NCBI GenBank assembly: GCA_041301185.1
Contig: JBFYSV010000096.1
Span: 1-23,762 of the forward strand
Source of the DNA: JAQBDA01 sp041301185
GTDB taxonomy: Bacteria; Chloroflexota; Anaerolineae; Anaerolineales; UBA4823
Direction: 5' to 3'
DNA length: 23,762 nucleotides
Each line of letters begins with the position of its first letter. The stretch's first letter is position 1. The position numbers were made by a program, and so were the translations under genes. The notes beneath the pieces were generated by a model, which did not search any database, had not been told where the DNA came from, and saw only the letters and a list, made by a program, of their open reading frames with translations. Shown here piece after piece: positions 1-8,555 of the stretch.

Positions 1-334
1 GATAGGGCTGCCCGCCGTAGACAGCCAGCAGGCGCGGCTGGTTGGAACCGGCGTAGTCCATGATTGCCTGGGCTACCTGGATTGCCAGCTCGCGGGTGGG
101 GGTCAACACCAGGCTTTGAATCCCGCTCGCCTGTGTGTCCAACTGGTGCAAGATGGGCAGCCCAAAGGCGGCGGTCTTGCCGGTGCCGGTCTGCGCCTGG
201 CCAATCACGTCTTGCCCGTTGAGCATCAGTGGAATCACTGCAGATTGGATGGGGGTGGGGCTGGTGTAGCCGAGGTCAGATACAGTCTGAACCAGGCGCG
301 GGTGCAGGTTGAATACATCAAATTCAGTTGTCAT
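1..334 (-). CDS. DEAD-box RNA helicase, N-terminal part (cut by window edge)
   Basis: About 111 N-terminal residues are present and the rest lies outside the window. Translating the minus strand from ATG at 334 gives the family's motifs in order: the Q motif region (YTSPTPIQ), motif I/Walker A (AQTGTGKT) and motif Ia (PTRELAIQ). These are diagnostic of ATP-dependent DEAD-box RNA helicases (DeaD/RhlE/CsdA group), which unwind short RNA duplexes in ribosome assembly, mRNA decay and cold adaptation. The start is supported by an AGGAG ribosome binding site about six bases upstream. The subtype cannot be decided without the C-terminal half. The long structured leader upstream suggests control after transcription starts. 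Confidence 0.93.
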   Translation of the reverse strand, partial: MTTEFDVFNLHPRLVQTVSDLGYTSPTPIQSAVIPLMLNGQDVIGQAQTGTGKTAAFGLPILHQLDTQASGIQSLVLTPTRELAIQVAQAIMDYAGSNQPRLLAVYGGQPY

Positions 335-557
335 CAAAATACTCCTAATATATCGGGGTGTTCTGATGACTCCGCTTTCTAACACGACCTGCGCAGGTCC
401 TATTCCCGGCTGCCGTGCGCTGTCAGGCACTCCTTACGAGTGGCGCTGGCGTAGGCAGCAAAAAAGCCCGACCAAACTCTGCCGGGCAATCATTCGGAAT
501 GATCAAAACAATTTCCCTATAGCTTGCGATCCACAATTGGATCGAAGCGCAAGTATA
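335..557 (-). promoter_or_regulatory. Structured 5' leader and candidate promoter of the helicase gene
   Basis: A candidate -10 box TATACT lies at 557-552 on the minus strand; no convincing -35 was found. Downstream come several inverted repeats: GATCCA/TGGATC near 531-545, ATCATT/AATGAT near 488-502, the terminator-like stem at 460-487, CACTC/GAGTG near 428-442, and the 14-bp palindrome GACCTGCGCAGGTC at 386-399. That is dense structure for about 220 bases of non-coding DNA, and resembles the long regulated leaders known for cold-shock helicase mRNAs. The role is inferred. Confidence 0.45.
460..487 (-). terminator. Terminator-like hairpin inside the helicase leader
   Basis: On the minus strand GCCCG, a 12-base loop and CGGGC are followed directly by six T residues. 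This is the shape of an intrinsic terminator, about 130 bases upstream of the helicase start. No minus-strand gene lies between it and the divergent gene at 781. It may therefore be an attenuator in the helicase leader, or the end of a small RNA of about 85 nt. The stem is only 5 bp, so strength is uncertain. Confidence 0.5.
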
Positions 558-780
558 TCATCAAAGTGATGGAAAAAGATTAGCGTTTCATTGGATGATT
601 GGCAATCTCCGAGGTGAGAGAAGGATGCGCCCACCGCAAGCAGAAATCAGGCTAAGGTTAATCTTTACTTAGAAACCCGGATCTTGCGCGACTTTTTACC
701 CCTTTTCCCAACAAGTAAGGTGTAACACACAACAACCCAATCATTATTCAATACTCAATTCGCGAAAAGGAGATTTAGCT
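558..780. other. Intergenic region between divergent genes
   Basis: No gene is supported here. The stretch separates the minus-strand helicase promoter from the plus-strand gene at 781. The only clear element is the AAAGGAG ribosome binding site at about 767-773, just before the plus-strand ATG. No confident -35/-10 pair was identified for that gene, and the bases at 600-690 match no riboswitch I recognise. Confidence 0.5.
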
Positions 781-1599
<819 letters not shown>

Positions 1600-1638
1600 A
1601 AATCCAGCTACCTACCGTTGAGCTGGTTATCGATAAAC

Positions 1639-1676
1639 AAAGGGCTGCCCAGTAAATCCAGGCAGCCCTTTTCATT
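1639..1676. terminator. Intrinsic terminator, probably bidirectional
   Basis: AAAGGGCTGCC (1639-1649) pairs perfectly with GGCAGCCCTTT (1661-1671) around an 11-base loop. It is followed by TTCATTT on the plus strand and TGTTTATC on the minus strand. It sits between convergent genes, so it can serve both the Asp-rich protein gene and the minus-strand gene ending at 1738. Confidence 0.88.
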
Positions 1677-1737
1677 TATCCGGCATCATGATAGAGATCA
1701 ATAGCCTTGATCGCTGCTACATGCAGCTAACCTTTAC

Positions 1738-2895
1738 TCAAGCTTCTCCAGGCAGAGCTGGAATCTGGTCTGGCGCAAATGGCGGCTCCAGCAACTCGGG
1801 AGACATCTGGTAACAGCGAAACATGTCTGCAATGAAGTGAATCCTGTCAGCCAAATCCCCCCAGTACTCTGCCCCCGATTCTCGCGTGCTATCTGGCGTC
1901 GGATCGATCTGCGCCAGCAGCTCCAGCAGATCGGGATTGCTTAATTGTTGCAAGAGGGGCGGAAATCCTGCCGCCAGATCATCTCCCAGCCGCAAGCGCG
2001 TGTTGTGCGGCAGCTCAATTGTCATCATCGTCTCAGTGACCAATAATTGTGCCTGGCGTTGCGCCTCAGCGACATAGGTCCCAACGACTGCATCAAAATC
2101 CGTCAGCCTCCCCAGCAGGCGCATGATCAACCAGGCCAATTCTCTGCGCCAGCCGCCTTCGGGACGCATTGCATCGAGCAGGTTGCGAGCGAAATCTTGC
2201 GGGGATATGATCGGTGCAGCAAGCGCTTCGTTAATCTCAGGTTGTAAGCGCGTCTGCTCGTGAAATCCAATCTCCAGGTTGGCTAATAACAGTAACTCAT
2301 TTTTTGCTTTCTCGTCCTGCTTAAAAAGCGCCTGGTAGTAATTCAGGAAAGCCTTGCGCAGGTAATCTTGACCGTCCGGTGGGTTGCCAGGACGCAATTG
2401 CTCTACAAAGCGGGCGATATGGTTTGCATCGTACACCCGGTCGGGCAGGCAGTCCGCAGAGAAGCGGGCAAACTCCCAAGCGATCTCAGCAAATACCTTC
2501 AGGTTGCCGCGCGCCACCGCGGCGCTCGAACGCTCGAAGGCTGATTGGGGGTCATAAGCTTTCCAGGCCAGCTTCAAGAGCTCTTCGACCTGGAGCCTGG
2601 CGCCCAACCGCAAGGCGGCTGCCCTGAGTTCTTGTGCTGCCTGCAGTGCCGCGGCTTGCGATCCCAGAGTATCTTCGAGCGTTCGCCCCAGATCCTCTTT
2701 GCGAATCGTCTGCCCTGCTTGTTTGGATGCCCATGTGGCAAAGCTGCACCAGTTAGCGCCTCCACCCGTACGCTCTGCCAACACCACCGCCAGCTCGTGA
2801 TAGCATTGCGTAATATGCAGGTTACGCAGCGCGGGATCAGCCAGGGCAGCAATTCGCTCGACTTCTGTGATGGTCGGATTTTTTGCGTCTGGCAT
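1738..2895 (-). CDS. Conserved hypothetical protein, 385 aa
   Basis: No domain with a known function was recognised. The protein is soluble by appearance, largely helical, with no signal peptide or membrane segment. A distinctive N-terminal block (residues about 28-70) contains CYHELAVVLAER, NWCSFATWAS and AGQTIRKEDL. I recall such a block from uncharacterised proteins of Chloroflexota and Actinomycetota, but cannot name a family. The rest is Leu/Ala/Glu-rich helix. The ATG at 2895 is the first good start, and a GAGGGG stretch about 15 bases upstream is a rather distant ribosome binding site. It appears to be transcribed alone: a terminator lies upstream at 2955-2991 and another after its stop. 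Confidence 0.75.
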   Translation of the reverse strand: MPDAKNPTITEVERIAALADPALRNLHITQCYHELAVVLAERTGGGANWCSFATWASKQAGQTIRKEDLGRTLEDTLGSQAAALQAAQELRAAALRLGARLQVEELLKLAWKAYDPQSAFERSSAAVARGNLKVFAEIAWEFARFSADCLPDRVYDANHIARFVEQLRPGNPPDGQDYLRKAFLNYYQALFKQDEKAKNELLLLANLEIGFHEQTRLQPEINEALAAPIISPQDFARNLLDAMRPEGGWRRELAWLIMRLLGRLTDFDAVVGTYVAEAQRQAQLLVTETMMTIELPHNTRLRLGDDLAAGFPPLLQQLSNPDLLELLAQIDPTPDSTRESGAEYWGDLADRIHFIADMFRCYQMSPELLEPPFAPDQIPALPGEA

Positions 2896-2952
2896 ATGCT
2901 GACCGATTATCCCCTCACTCGCCGCTCGGCTATATGAACACCATTGAGGTGG

Positions 2953-2991
2953 AAAACAACAAGATCGCCCAACAACCAGCGGGCGATCTTG
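2953..2991 (-). terminator. Intrinsic terminator
   Basis: CAAGATCGCCC and GGGCGATCTTG (2960-2970 and 2981-2991) form an 11-bp stem around a 10-base loop. On the minus strand it is followed by TTGTTTTCC. It lies just after the stop of the 73-aa gene, so it ends the minus-strand unit running from 4186 to 3010. Confidence 0.85.
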
Positions 2992-3009
2992 CCAGGTAGT
3001 AAGTAACGT

Positions 3010-3231
3010 TTAGACGCGCTTGTTGACTTCCACCAGGAGCGCTTCCGCTTTTTCCTTTGTCAGGCCAAGCTGCGCTGCTTGCGGCATGGCGAGGATCATG
3101 TTCAGTGTCATGCCTCTCGCCATCGCTACCATTGGGTGGGTAGAGACACCGGGAAGCTGCGCGTCTAGCACAGCCTTCGCTTGCGGGTTGTCTAACAGTT
3201 CGCCGAGGGTGGTATCAAGTGTGAATGCCAT
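3010..3231 (-). CDS. Small helical protein, 73 aa
   Basis: The layout is a TLGELLDNPQAKAVLD helix, a PG-containing turn, MARGMTL, then two further helices ending LLVEVNKRV. This resembles the small domain sometimes found alone or at the C-terminus of enzymes, and loosely the DUF1858 fold pattern (xxTLGELL...LLxELN), but without its cysteines. The assignment is weak and no function is known to me. A clear AGGAG site lies about eight bases before the ATG. It follows the coiled-coil membrane gene by 49 bases and is closed by a terminator, so the two are probably co-transcribed. Confidence 0.7.
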   Translation of the reverse strand: MAFTLDTTLGELLDNPQAKAVLDAQLPGVSTHPMVAMARGMTLNMILAMPQAAQLGLTKEKAEALLVEVNKRV

Positions 3232-3280
3232 AAAATTTTCTCCTGTTCAAATAAGTTGATGTTGCTTTGAATTTTAACTA

Positions 3281-4186
3281 TCAAGCCTCTCCGACGGGTT
3301 CTGCGGCAGGTGGTTCCTCTTCTTCGCCGCTCTCCATCCGGCCTGCAGTTCCCTGGTATAGCTCCCATCCCTGGCTGAAAATGACCACCTGCGCGGCCAG
3401 CAGCCACAAGAAGAACAGGCTCAGCACGATCGCGATCCCGTTCAAGATGGTAGCCAGGTTACTTTGAATGTTCGCCAACATGAGCTTGAGGTTATCCATC
3501 GATGACTGCGACTGTCCGATCATCGCCTGGTATTCGCGCAGGCTGCCGGAGATCAATCCCACGCTGTCCGACATGGTAACCAGGTTGCTCTGAATAGCGC
3601 TCAGGTTGTCGTCCGCCTTTTCCAGGTTAGCTGCCATCTCAATGAAAGTATCTGGCAGGCTTTCCAGGTTGCTTGCCACATCCCCCAGTGAGTCGGAGAG
3701 GGATCTCTCCGGGTTGTAGGATTGTTCGGGCGCCTCTACGAATGCACCCACAAACGGCGCGGCAGACAACACCGTGCGGAAGGTGTCCAGCGATCGGATA
3801 GCACCATCCAGCACATCGGCTGCCTGTCCGGCAGTGGTTAATGAATCGCTGGTCGATGCCAGGGTGGATGGCAGCGTCTCGCCCATGATGCCTTTTATTT
3901 GCTCCAGCATCGGGGCGGTATCCTCCACTGACTTGGCGGTAGTCGCCAGCATCGCCGAAAGCGCGTCGACGCTGTCCACCGTCGCTCCCAGCGCCTCTCC
4001 GGTGATCTCCATCGCCTGCTGGCTGGTGGAGATGCTGCTGTTGAGGGTGACAATCGTGCTATCTACAACGCCAGCCACGGTAGGTTGCACCATCCATACC
4101 CCCACCAATCCCGCCAGGCTGAGCACCAATCCCAGGACCCCGGCGATCATGACTAACACACCCAGAATGCGACGTATTACGCTCAC
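3281..4186 (-). CDS. Two-TM membrane protein with long coiled-coil extracytoplasmic domain
   Basis: The start is most likely GTG at 4186, because GGAGG lies five bases upstream of it; an ATG at 4207 has no such site. The 301-aa product has a TM segment near residues 5-32, a long Ser/Thr/Leu/Asp-rich helical stretch with heptad character (about 45-245), a second TM (about 250-275) and an acidic Pro/Glu-rich tail ending EEEEPPAAEPVGEA. The central region resembles the helical bundle of sensory receptors, but there is no HAMP, methyl-accepting or kinase domain, so it is not a chemoreceptor. A structural or scaffold role at the membrane is possible. The function is unknown. Confidence 0.75.
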   Translation of the reverse strand: MSVIRRILGVLVMIAGVLGLVLSLAGLVGVWMVQPTVAGVVDSTIVTLNSSISTSQQAMEITGEALGATVDSVDALSAMLATTAKSVEDTAPMLEQIKGIMGETLPSTLASTSDSLTTAGQAADVLDGAIRSLDTFRTVLSAAPFVGAFVEAPEQSYNPERSLSDSLGDVASNLESLPDTFIEMAANLEKADDNLSAIQSNLVTMSDSVGLISGSLREYQAMIGQSQSSMDNLKLMLANIQSNLATILNGIAIVLSLFFLWLLAAQVVIFSQGWELYQGTAGRMESGEEEEPPAAEPVGEA

Positions 4187-4242
4187 AGTGCCCTCCAAAA
4201 TATACAATTCCTGATATCGGGTTGGATTAATATTGCAGTTTA

Positions 4243-4270
4243 ATTATAGTACGGTATTATGAAATAGTCA
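4243..4270 (-). promoter_or_regulatory. Promoter for the coiled-coil membrane gene
   Basis: On the minus strand a TGACTA -35-like box (4270-4265) and a perfect TATAAT -10 box (4248-4243) are separated by 16 bases. Transcription would start near 4236, about 50 bases upstream of the GTG start at 4186. Confidence 0.65.
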
Positions 4271-4342
4271 CCCTATCGTCTCCCTTATATGTTTTTTATT
4301 AAGACTATATCGCGCTACCGGCACGCCGCTATCAGCGCGTTG

Positions 4343-5377
4343 CTACCAGCGCGCCCGGTGCTCTTCGGCAAAGCCGATCAGATCTTCAACCTGGATGACC
4401 TCTCCCTGATCGCTGACCACCTTGCCCCGGTAGCGACCGAACATCTGGTGCACCTCGCTGAAGATCAACCCCAGATTTGTACGCGCCAGGCGATCTTTGA
4501 ATGGCGTGAACTCCAGGTCAAGCCTACCTTCTCCATCGCGAAACCGCCAGGGTTTCATGTAATCCCCGGAGACATAATCGAATTTCACCTGTCCAAGCTT
4601 GTGGAGGCGCCCGTCCAGGATCAAGGCGTCTTCCGTGGCTGCCGAAGTATCCCCAAAGCCGTGCCCCAGGTTGAGACCCACCCTGCGCCCGTCGGGCAGG
4701 AACCCCGAAGCGCTGGCCCAATTCCAGTAGCTGCGGTACTCCCAAACCCCACGCCCCCAATCCAGCGAACCCAGGCACTCGTCCGGTGCCAGCTCATCAA
4801 CAATATCTCCGTAGCGCAGGCTGCCTTGCGCAGGTAGACAATTGATTTTCCGATTGTAATAAAATCGCTGGCGACCGATGGGAATGACGATGGTCATCGA
4901 TTCGTGATCCGGCGGGCACTGCAGCAGCAGATCGGCCTGGATGCCGCGCCCTTCATGAAAGCCGGGCCAGGAAACCACAATCCGCCTGCCAGCAGGGGAG
5001 AGCTGAAAATCCAGGCTGGCCTTCCCATTTGAGAAATGCGCGTCTCCCTGCGTGCTGTTACGGGGCAGGCTCACCCCGCGCCCCAGAGGAATAACCAGCC
5101 CTTCTTCGTGCAGGTCACCCGTGGCAAAATCCAGGGTATAGACGAATATATTGCCCGCGTAGCCCAGATCGGCAATAGTGGCAGAGAAGAAGCGCCGCGG
5201 TGTGAAAACAGCATAATAATCCCAACGCTTCATCCGAAAGCGCTGCATACCGCGCAGGGCATAGAACCGGGCATTCTCCAGGTTACAATCCAGCACGGGC
5301 TGGCGCGACCAGCCCACCTGAGCCAGCCGGCCGCTAGGGTCGAGCAGCTTGCCGGGTTGAGTGAGTTCTTTTTGCAT
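4343..5377 (-). CDS. DUF2804 family protein
   Basis: The 344-aa protein matches the DUF2804 pattern throughout: a short N-terminal Gly-x-Leu-Leu segment, RFRMKRWDYYAVFTP, GRGVSLPRNS, FYYNRKINCLP, then LGSLDWGRGVWEYRSYWNWASA and GLNLGHGFGDTSAATEDAL. The family is widespread and predicted to be a beta-rich, lipocalin-like enzyme related to hydroxyneurosporene-synthase-like proteins; its substrate is unknown. I chose the ATG at 5377, which has GGAG six bases upstream, over an ATG at 5410 that lacks a ribosome binding site. A TATAAT sequence on the minus strand at 5459-5454 is a candidate -10 box. It appears to stand alone, with no neighbour suggesting a pathway. Confidence 0.88.
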   Translation of the reverse strand: MQKELTQPGKLLDPSGRLAQVGWSRQPVLDCNLENARFYALRGMQRFRMKRWDYYAVFTPRRFFSATIADLGYAGNIFVYTLDFATGDLHEEGLVIPLGRGVSLPRNSTQGDAHFSNGKASLDFQLSPAGRRIVVSWPGFHEGRGIQADLLLQCPPDHESMTIVIPIGRQRFYYNRKINCLPAQGSLRYGDIVDELAPDECLGSLDWGRGVWEYRSYWNWASASGFLPDGRRVGLNLGHGFGDTSAATEDALILDGRLHKLGQVKFDYVSGDYMKPWRFRDGEGRLDLEFTPFKDRLARTNLGLIFSEVHQMFGRYRGKVVSDQGEVIQVEDLIGFAEEHRARW

Positions 5378-5694
5378 GGGGCACTCCGTTGGGTTTTTAT
5401 CGTTTTGCATTGCCAGGCTTCGCCAGCTTATATTCAGAGCAGTGTTGATACCAATTATACCGTTTGTAGGGCTTTACCATCCCCGGCTCAGTCTGCACAA
5501 CCCTCCACCTGCGTGCTCAACAGCATGACCAGAGCCGGAATTTTCTAATCGATATCTTAGGTACAAATACTCTGATTTTGTGTTACATTTATAAAACTTA
5601 GATCTAACGTACTTGGTGGGAAGCCGCCTGCGAGGCAGCCAAGTTTGGCAGGCTATTTACCAGCGATTTGCACCATCCTTAACCCTACTTGCGA
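5378..5694. other. Divergent intergenic region with an imperfect hairpin
   Basis: No gene is supported. On the minus strand TATAAT at 5459-5454 may serve the DUF2804 gene. For the plus-strand protease gene, an AT-rich patch around 5583-5600 could hold a -10 box but has no matching -35. An interrupted hairpin with ACTTGG (5611-5616) and CCAAGT (5639-5644) as its base and GCCT/AGGC inside lies in the expected leader of the protease mRNA. Confidence 0.4.
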
Positions 5695-6543
5695 ATGACT
5701 GAACCAGAAACCGATCGCCCTAAACTGCTCGCCAACCTCAGGCACCGCTTACCTTTCCTGTTACCAAAGCTAAAAGGTTTCGTCCAGTTCGCCACCGGAG
5801 TCGTTGCGGCGCTGCTGGCGCTATGGCTGTATAGTTCCCTGACACCAGAGCCAGACCTGCTGACAGAGACAGAAGTGCGGGAGACAGTGAACCAGGTAAT
5901 GGCATCCGCAACCCCTCCCCCCTCCTACTCGTCTCAGGTGTACCAGGTCATCCAGCCTTCTCTGGTCTTGATCCAAACCAGCTATAGCGGCGAGGACTCC
6001 GAGAAAGAAGAAGGGTTGGGAAGCGGCGTTGTGATCAACGACAGTGGTGATATCCTGACCAGCCTGCACGTCGTGGATGATGCCAGCGAGATCGAAATCC
6101 TGTACGCAGACGGAACGAAAGCCAATGGGGAAATCATTGCCGCCCAGGAAGAAAATGACATCGCCGTTCTGGGCTCCGACCGCCTGCCAGAAGTGCTCAT
6201 ACCTGCCATCCTGGGCAACCCGAATGCCATGCGGGTAGGCGACGAAGCCTTTGCGGTGGGAAACCCTTTCGGGTTGTACAGCTCCGTGAGCGCGGGGGTG
6301 ATCTCCGGTTTTGGGCGGACATTTAAACCTGAGGGTCGAGATCAAATGCTGGAAGATTTGATCCAGGTTGATGCCGCTGTGAATCCTGGTAACTCGGGCG
6401 GTCCTCTGCTGAACCGCTACGGGCAAGTAGTGGGCATTGTGGTCGGAATTATCAATCCTACGGAGGATGATTTCTTCATCGGCATCGGCTTTGCGGTACC
6501 GATCAATGTCGCTGGCGGTGCAGCTGGAATTCCACCATATTAA
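5695..6543 (+). CDS. Membrane-anchored trypsin-like (HtrA/DegP type) serine protease without PDZ domain
   Basis: The protein has 282 residues. Residues about 28-49 form one TM anchor, followed by a linker and a trypsin-like protease domain. The catalytic triad is complete: H125 (LTSLHVV), D155 (ENDIAVL) and S234 (NPGNSGGPL), with the family's VGNPFG and IGFAVPI segments. HtrA proteases of this topology act outside the membrane on misfolded or specific envelope proteins. Unlike DegP/DegS, the chain stops at AGGAAGIPPY right after the protease domain and no PDZ domain follows. The ATG at 5695 was preferred over TTG at 5689; neither has an obvious ribosome binding site. It precedes moxR by about 120 bases with a large hairpin between. 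Confidence 0.9.
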   Translation: MTEPETDRPKLLANLRHRLPFLLPKLKGFVQFATGVVAALLALWLYSSLTPEPDLLTETEVRETVNQVMASATPPPSYSSQVYQVIQPSLVLIQTSYSGEDSEKEEGLGSGVVINDSGDILTSLHVVDDASEIEILYADGTKANGEIIAAQEENDIAVLGSDRLPEVLIPAILGNPNAMRVGDEAFAVGNPFGLYSSVSAGVISGFGRTFKPEGRDQMLEDLIQVDAAVNPGNSGGPLLNRYGQVVGIVVGIINPTEDDFFIGIGFAVPINVAGGAAGIPPY

Positions 6544-6575
6544 TCTGTTAGTGGTTTCGCAGTTCAGGGAAATTC

Positions 6576-6614
6576 GGGGGTTTTTGGACGGGCGACGCCC
6601 GCCCAAAAACCCCC
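6576..6614. repeat. Long inverted repeat between protease and moxR
   Basis: Five G, five T and GG pair with CC, five A and five C (12 bp). One mismatch separates them from an inner CGGG/CCCG stem with loop CGACG. The whole 39-base element is a near-perfect hairpin. No T run follows on either strand outside the stem, so it is not a standard terminator. It may stabilise or process the transcript between the two genes, or be a copy of a dispersed palindromic repeat. Confidence 0.75.
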
Positions 6615-6660
6615 ATCCTCCCACCAACTGCGTAAGTCCTATCTGTAAAAGGAGTTTGTG

Positions 6661-7671
6661 ATGCCCTTCAGTGACCAACCGAAGAACGACCAGCCCATGG
6701 AACAGGTTTTATATGAGGTAAAGAAAATCATTGTCGGACAGGATCACCTGTTGGAGCGGATGGTTGTTGCCCTGCTATCTCGCGGGCATATCCTGGTTGA
6801 AGGCGTGCCGGGGCTGGCAAAGACCATGGCGATCAAGACCCTCTCAGATGTCATCGGCGGAGAGTTCAAACGCATTCAATTCACCCCAGACCTGGTACCA
6901 GCAGACCTGGTAGGCACCCGCATCTACAACCAGAAAGATGGCGAGTTCAACACCTCGCTAGGACCAGTTTTCACCAACCTGTTGCTAGCAGATGAAATCA
7001 ACCGGGCGCCGGCAAAGGTTCAAAGCGCACTGCTGGAAGTGATGCAGGAACGCCAGGTCACCATTGGGCGGGAGACCTACCGCGTGCCGGATCCTTTCCT
7101 GGTGTTGGCCACCCAAAACCCGATTGAAACCGAAGGCACTTATCCGCTTCCGGAAGCCCAGGTGGACCGTTTCATGCTGAAAGTGCTGGTGGGCTATCCG
7201 TCAACCACCGAAGAGTTTGTGATCGTGGAGCGGATGATCGGTCACATACAACCGGTCCAGAAAGTGCTGACCAGCGACCAGCTGCTGAGATTGCAGCAGG
7301 AAGCTGACAATGTGTACGTGGACCCGGCACTGATTGAGTACGCAGTCCGAATCGTGACCACCACCCGCCATCCGGAACAGTTCGGCCTGAAGAAGCTGCA
7401 ACCCTTCATCCTGTTTGGGGCAAGCCCGCGCGCTTCGATCAACTTAATCCTGACGGCACGCGCCCTGGCATTCGTGCGTGGGCGCAACTATGTTCTGCCA
7501 CAAGATGTACTGGACATGGCGCTGGATGTGATCCGGCACCGAATTGTTCTCTCGTACGAGGCGCTGTCAGACAACATCACCTCCGATGAGCTGCTAGGAG
7601 AAATACTCGACCAGATCCCACTCCCGGTTGTGCCATTGCGTGAACATGGAAGCATCCGCATCAACGCCTGA
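6661..7671 (+). CDS. MoxR family AAA+ ATPase
   Basis: The 336-aa length is typical of the family. Walker A is GVPGLAKT (residues 48-55), Walker B is LLLADEIN (D111, E112), and the MoxR hallmarks FTPDLVPADLVGTRIY, LLEVMQERQV, LATQNPIETEGTYPLPEAQVDRF and the lid-domain GASPRA are all present. MoxR ATPases act as chaperones that mature or assemble partner proteins carrying VWA domains, and three such partners follow here. The ATG at 6661 has AAAGGAG with six-base spacing; an adjacent GTG at 6658 is less well spaced. The next gene starts inside the last 26 bases of this one, which indicates translational coupling. Confidence 0.96.
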   Translation: MPFSDQPKNDQPMEQVLYEVKKIIVGQDHLLERMVVALLSRGHILVEGVPGLAKTMAIKTLSDVIGGEFKRIQFTPDLVPADLVGTRIYNQKDGEFNTSLGPVFTNLLLADEINRAPAKVQSALLEVMQERQVTIGRETYRVPDPFLVLATQNPIETEGTYPLPEAQVDRFMLKVLVGYPSTTEEFVIVERMIGHIQPVQKVLTSDQLLRLQQEADNVYVDPALIEYAVRIVTTTRHPEQFGLKKLQPFILFGASPRASINLILTARALAFVRGRNYVLPQDVLDMALDVIRHRIVLSYEALSDNITSDELLGEILDQIPLPVVPLREHGSIRINA

Positions 7672-8539
7672 GCGCATCTTGCTGCGCCTGGATTGGCAGG
7701 TCATCCGCCGCCTGGATGGTCAGCTCCAAGGCGATTACCGCAGTCTTTTTTATGGCTACGGGATCGATTTCGCTGACCTGCGCGAATACCAGCCCGAAGA
7801 TGATATTCGCTACATCGATTGGAATGTCACTGCCCGGATGAACACCCCATACATCCGGCAATATGTGGAAGACCGTGAGATTACAGCCTGGTTTCTCTTG
7901 GATTTAAGCCCTTCGATGGATTTCGGGAGTGTTACAGACCACAAACGCACGCGCCTCATCGAATTTGTCACCACGATGTCCCGCATCTTGACCCGCCACG
8001 GCAACCGGGTCGGGGCGGTTTTGTTCTCCAGCCGCGTCGAGAGGACAATCCCAGCCCGGGGAGGGCGTTTGCAGGTGTTGCGGCTGGTAAACGAAATGCT
8101 CAGGCAGCCCTATCTGCCGCGTGCCCCGTTCACAAACCTCAGCGCACTGCTTGAAGGCGGGCTTAAAGCCATTAAGAAGCGCTCTTTGGTTTTTATCGTA
8201 TCAGATTTCATCAGCGAGCCGGATTGGGAGCGCCCCTTGATGTTGATCAATCAGCACCATGAGCTGATCGCCGTGCGCCTTTGGCACCCGAATGAGCTGG
8301 AGCTGCCGGATATAGGACCCATCATCATGGAGGACGCCGAAACCGGGGACCAGCTTTACGTGGACACCCACGACCCGAAATTGCGCGCCCGCTTCAGGCA
8401 AGCTGCCCAACAACGAGAAATAACACTGAGCGAGGCGTTCAAACGCGCCGGCGTGGACGCTTTATCGCTGGGGACCGATGAAGATATGGTGCGGGCAATC
8501 GTCCGCTTCGCCCGGTTGCGCCAGCAGAGAAGGCGATGA
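7646..8539 (+). CDS. DUF58 domain protein (VWA-like, MoxR partner)
   Basis: The 297-aa soluble protein carries the DUF58 signature at residues about 42-64 (FADLREYQPEDDIRYIDWN) followed by DLSPSMDFGS (86-95), the start of a degenerate VWA domain with a DxSxS metal site. There is no TM segment, so it should stay cytoplasmic. DUF58 proteins are almost always encoded directly after moxR, as here, and are thought to be a substrate or adaptor of the ATPase. The ATG at 7646 lies inside the end of moxR; upstream TTG/GTG codons in the same frame are alternatives. The next gene begins 16 bases after the stop. Confidence 0.93.
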   Translation: MEASASTPERILLRLDWQVIRRLDGQLQGDYRSLFYGYGIDFADLREYQPEDDIRYIDWNVTARMNTPYIRQYVEDREITAWFLLDLSPSMDFGSVTDHKRTRLIEFVTTMSRILTRHGNRVGAVLFSSRVERTIPARGGRLQVLRLVNEMLRQPYLPRAPFTNLSALLEGGLKAIKKRSLVFIVSDFISEPDWERPLMLINQHHELIAVRLWHPNELELPDIGPIIMEDAETGDQLYVDTHDPKLRARFRQAAQQREITLSEAFKRAGVDALSLGTDEDMVRAIVRFARLRQQRRR

Positions 8540-8555
8540 CAGGAGAGACTGACGG

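Noticed and set aside
3281..4186. Chemoreceptor (methyl-accepting protein) identity for the coiled-coil membrane protein
   Set aside because: It has two TM helices and a long helical region, but no HAMP domain, no conserved signalling hairpin, and only a short acidic tail after the second TM.
4289..5548. Plus-strand frames of 182 and 170 aa across the DUF2804 gene
   Set aside because: Antisense to a well-matched DUF2804 protein; no ribosome binding site or recognisable composition.
5821..6678. 285-aa minus-strand frame opposite the protease
   Set aside because: The plus strand encodes a serine protease with an intact triad; the antisense frame shows no domain and no plausible start signal.
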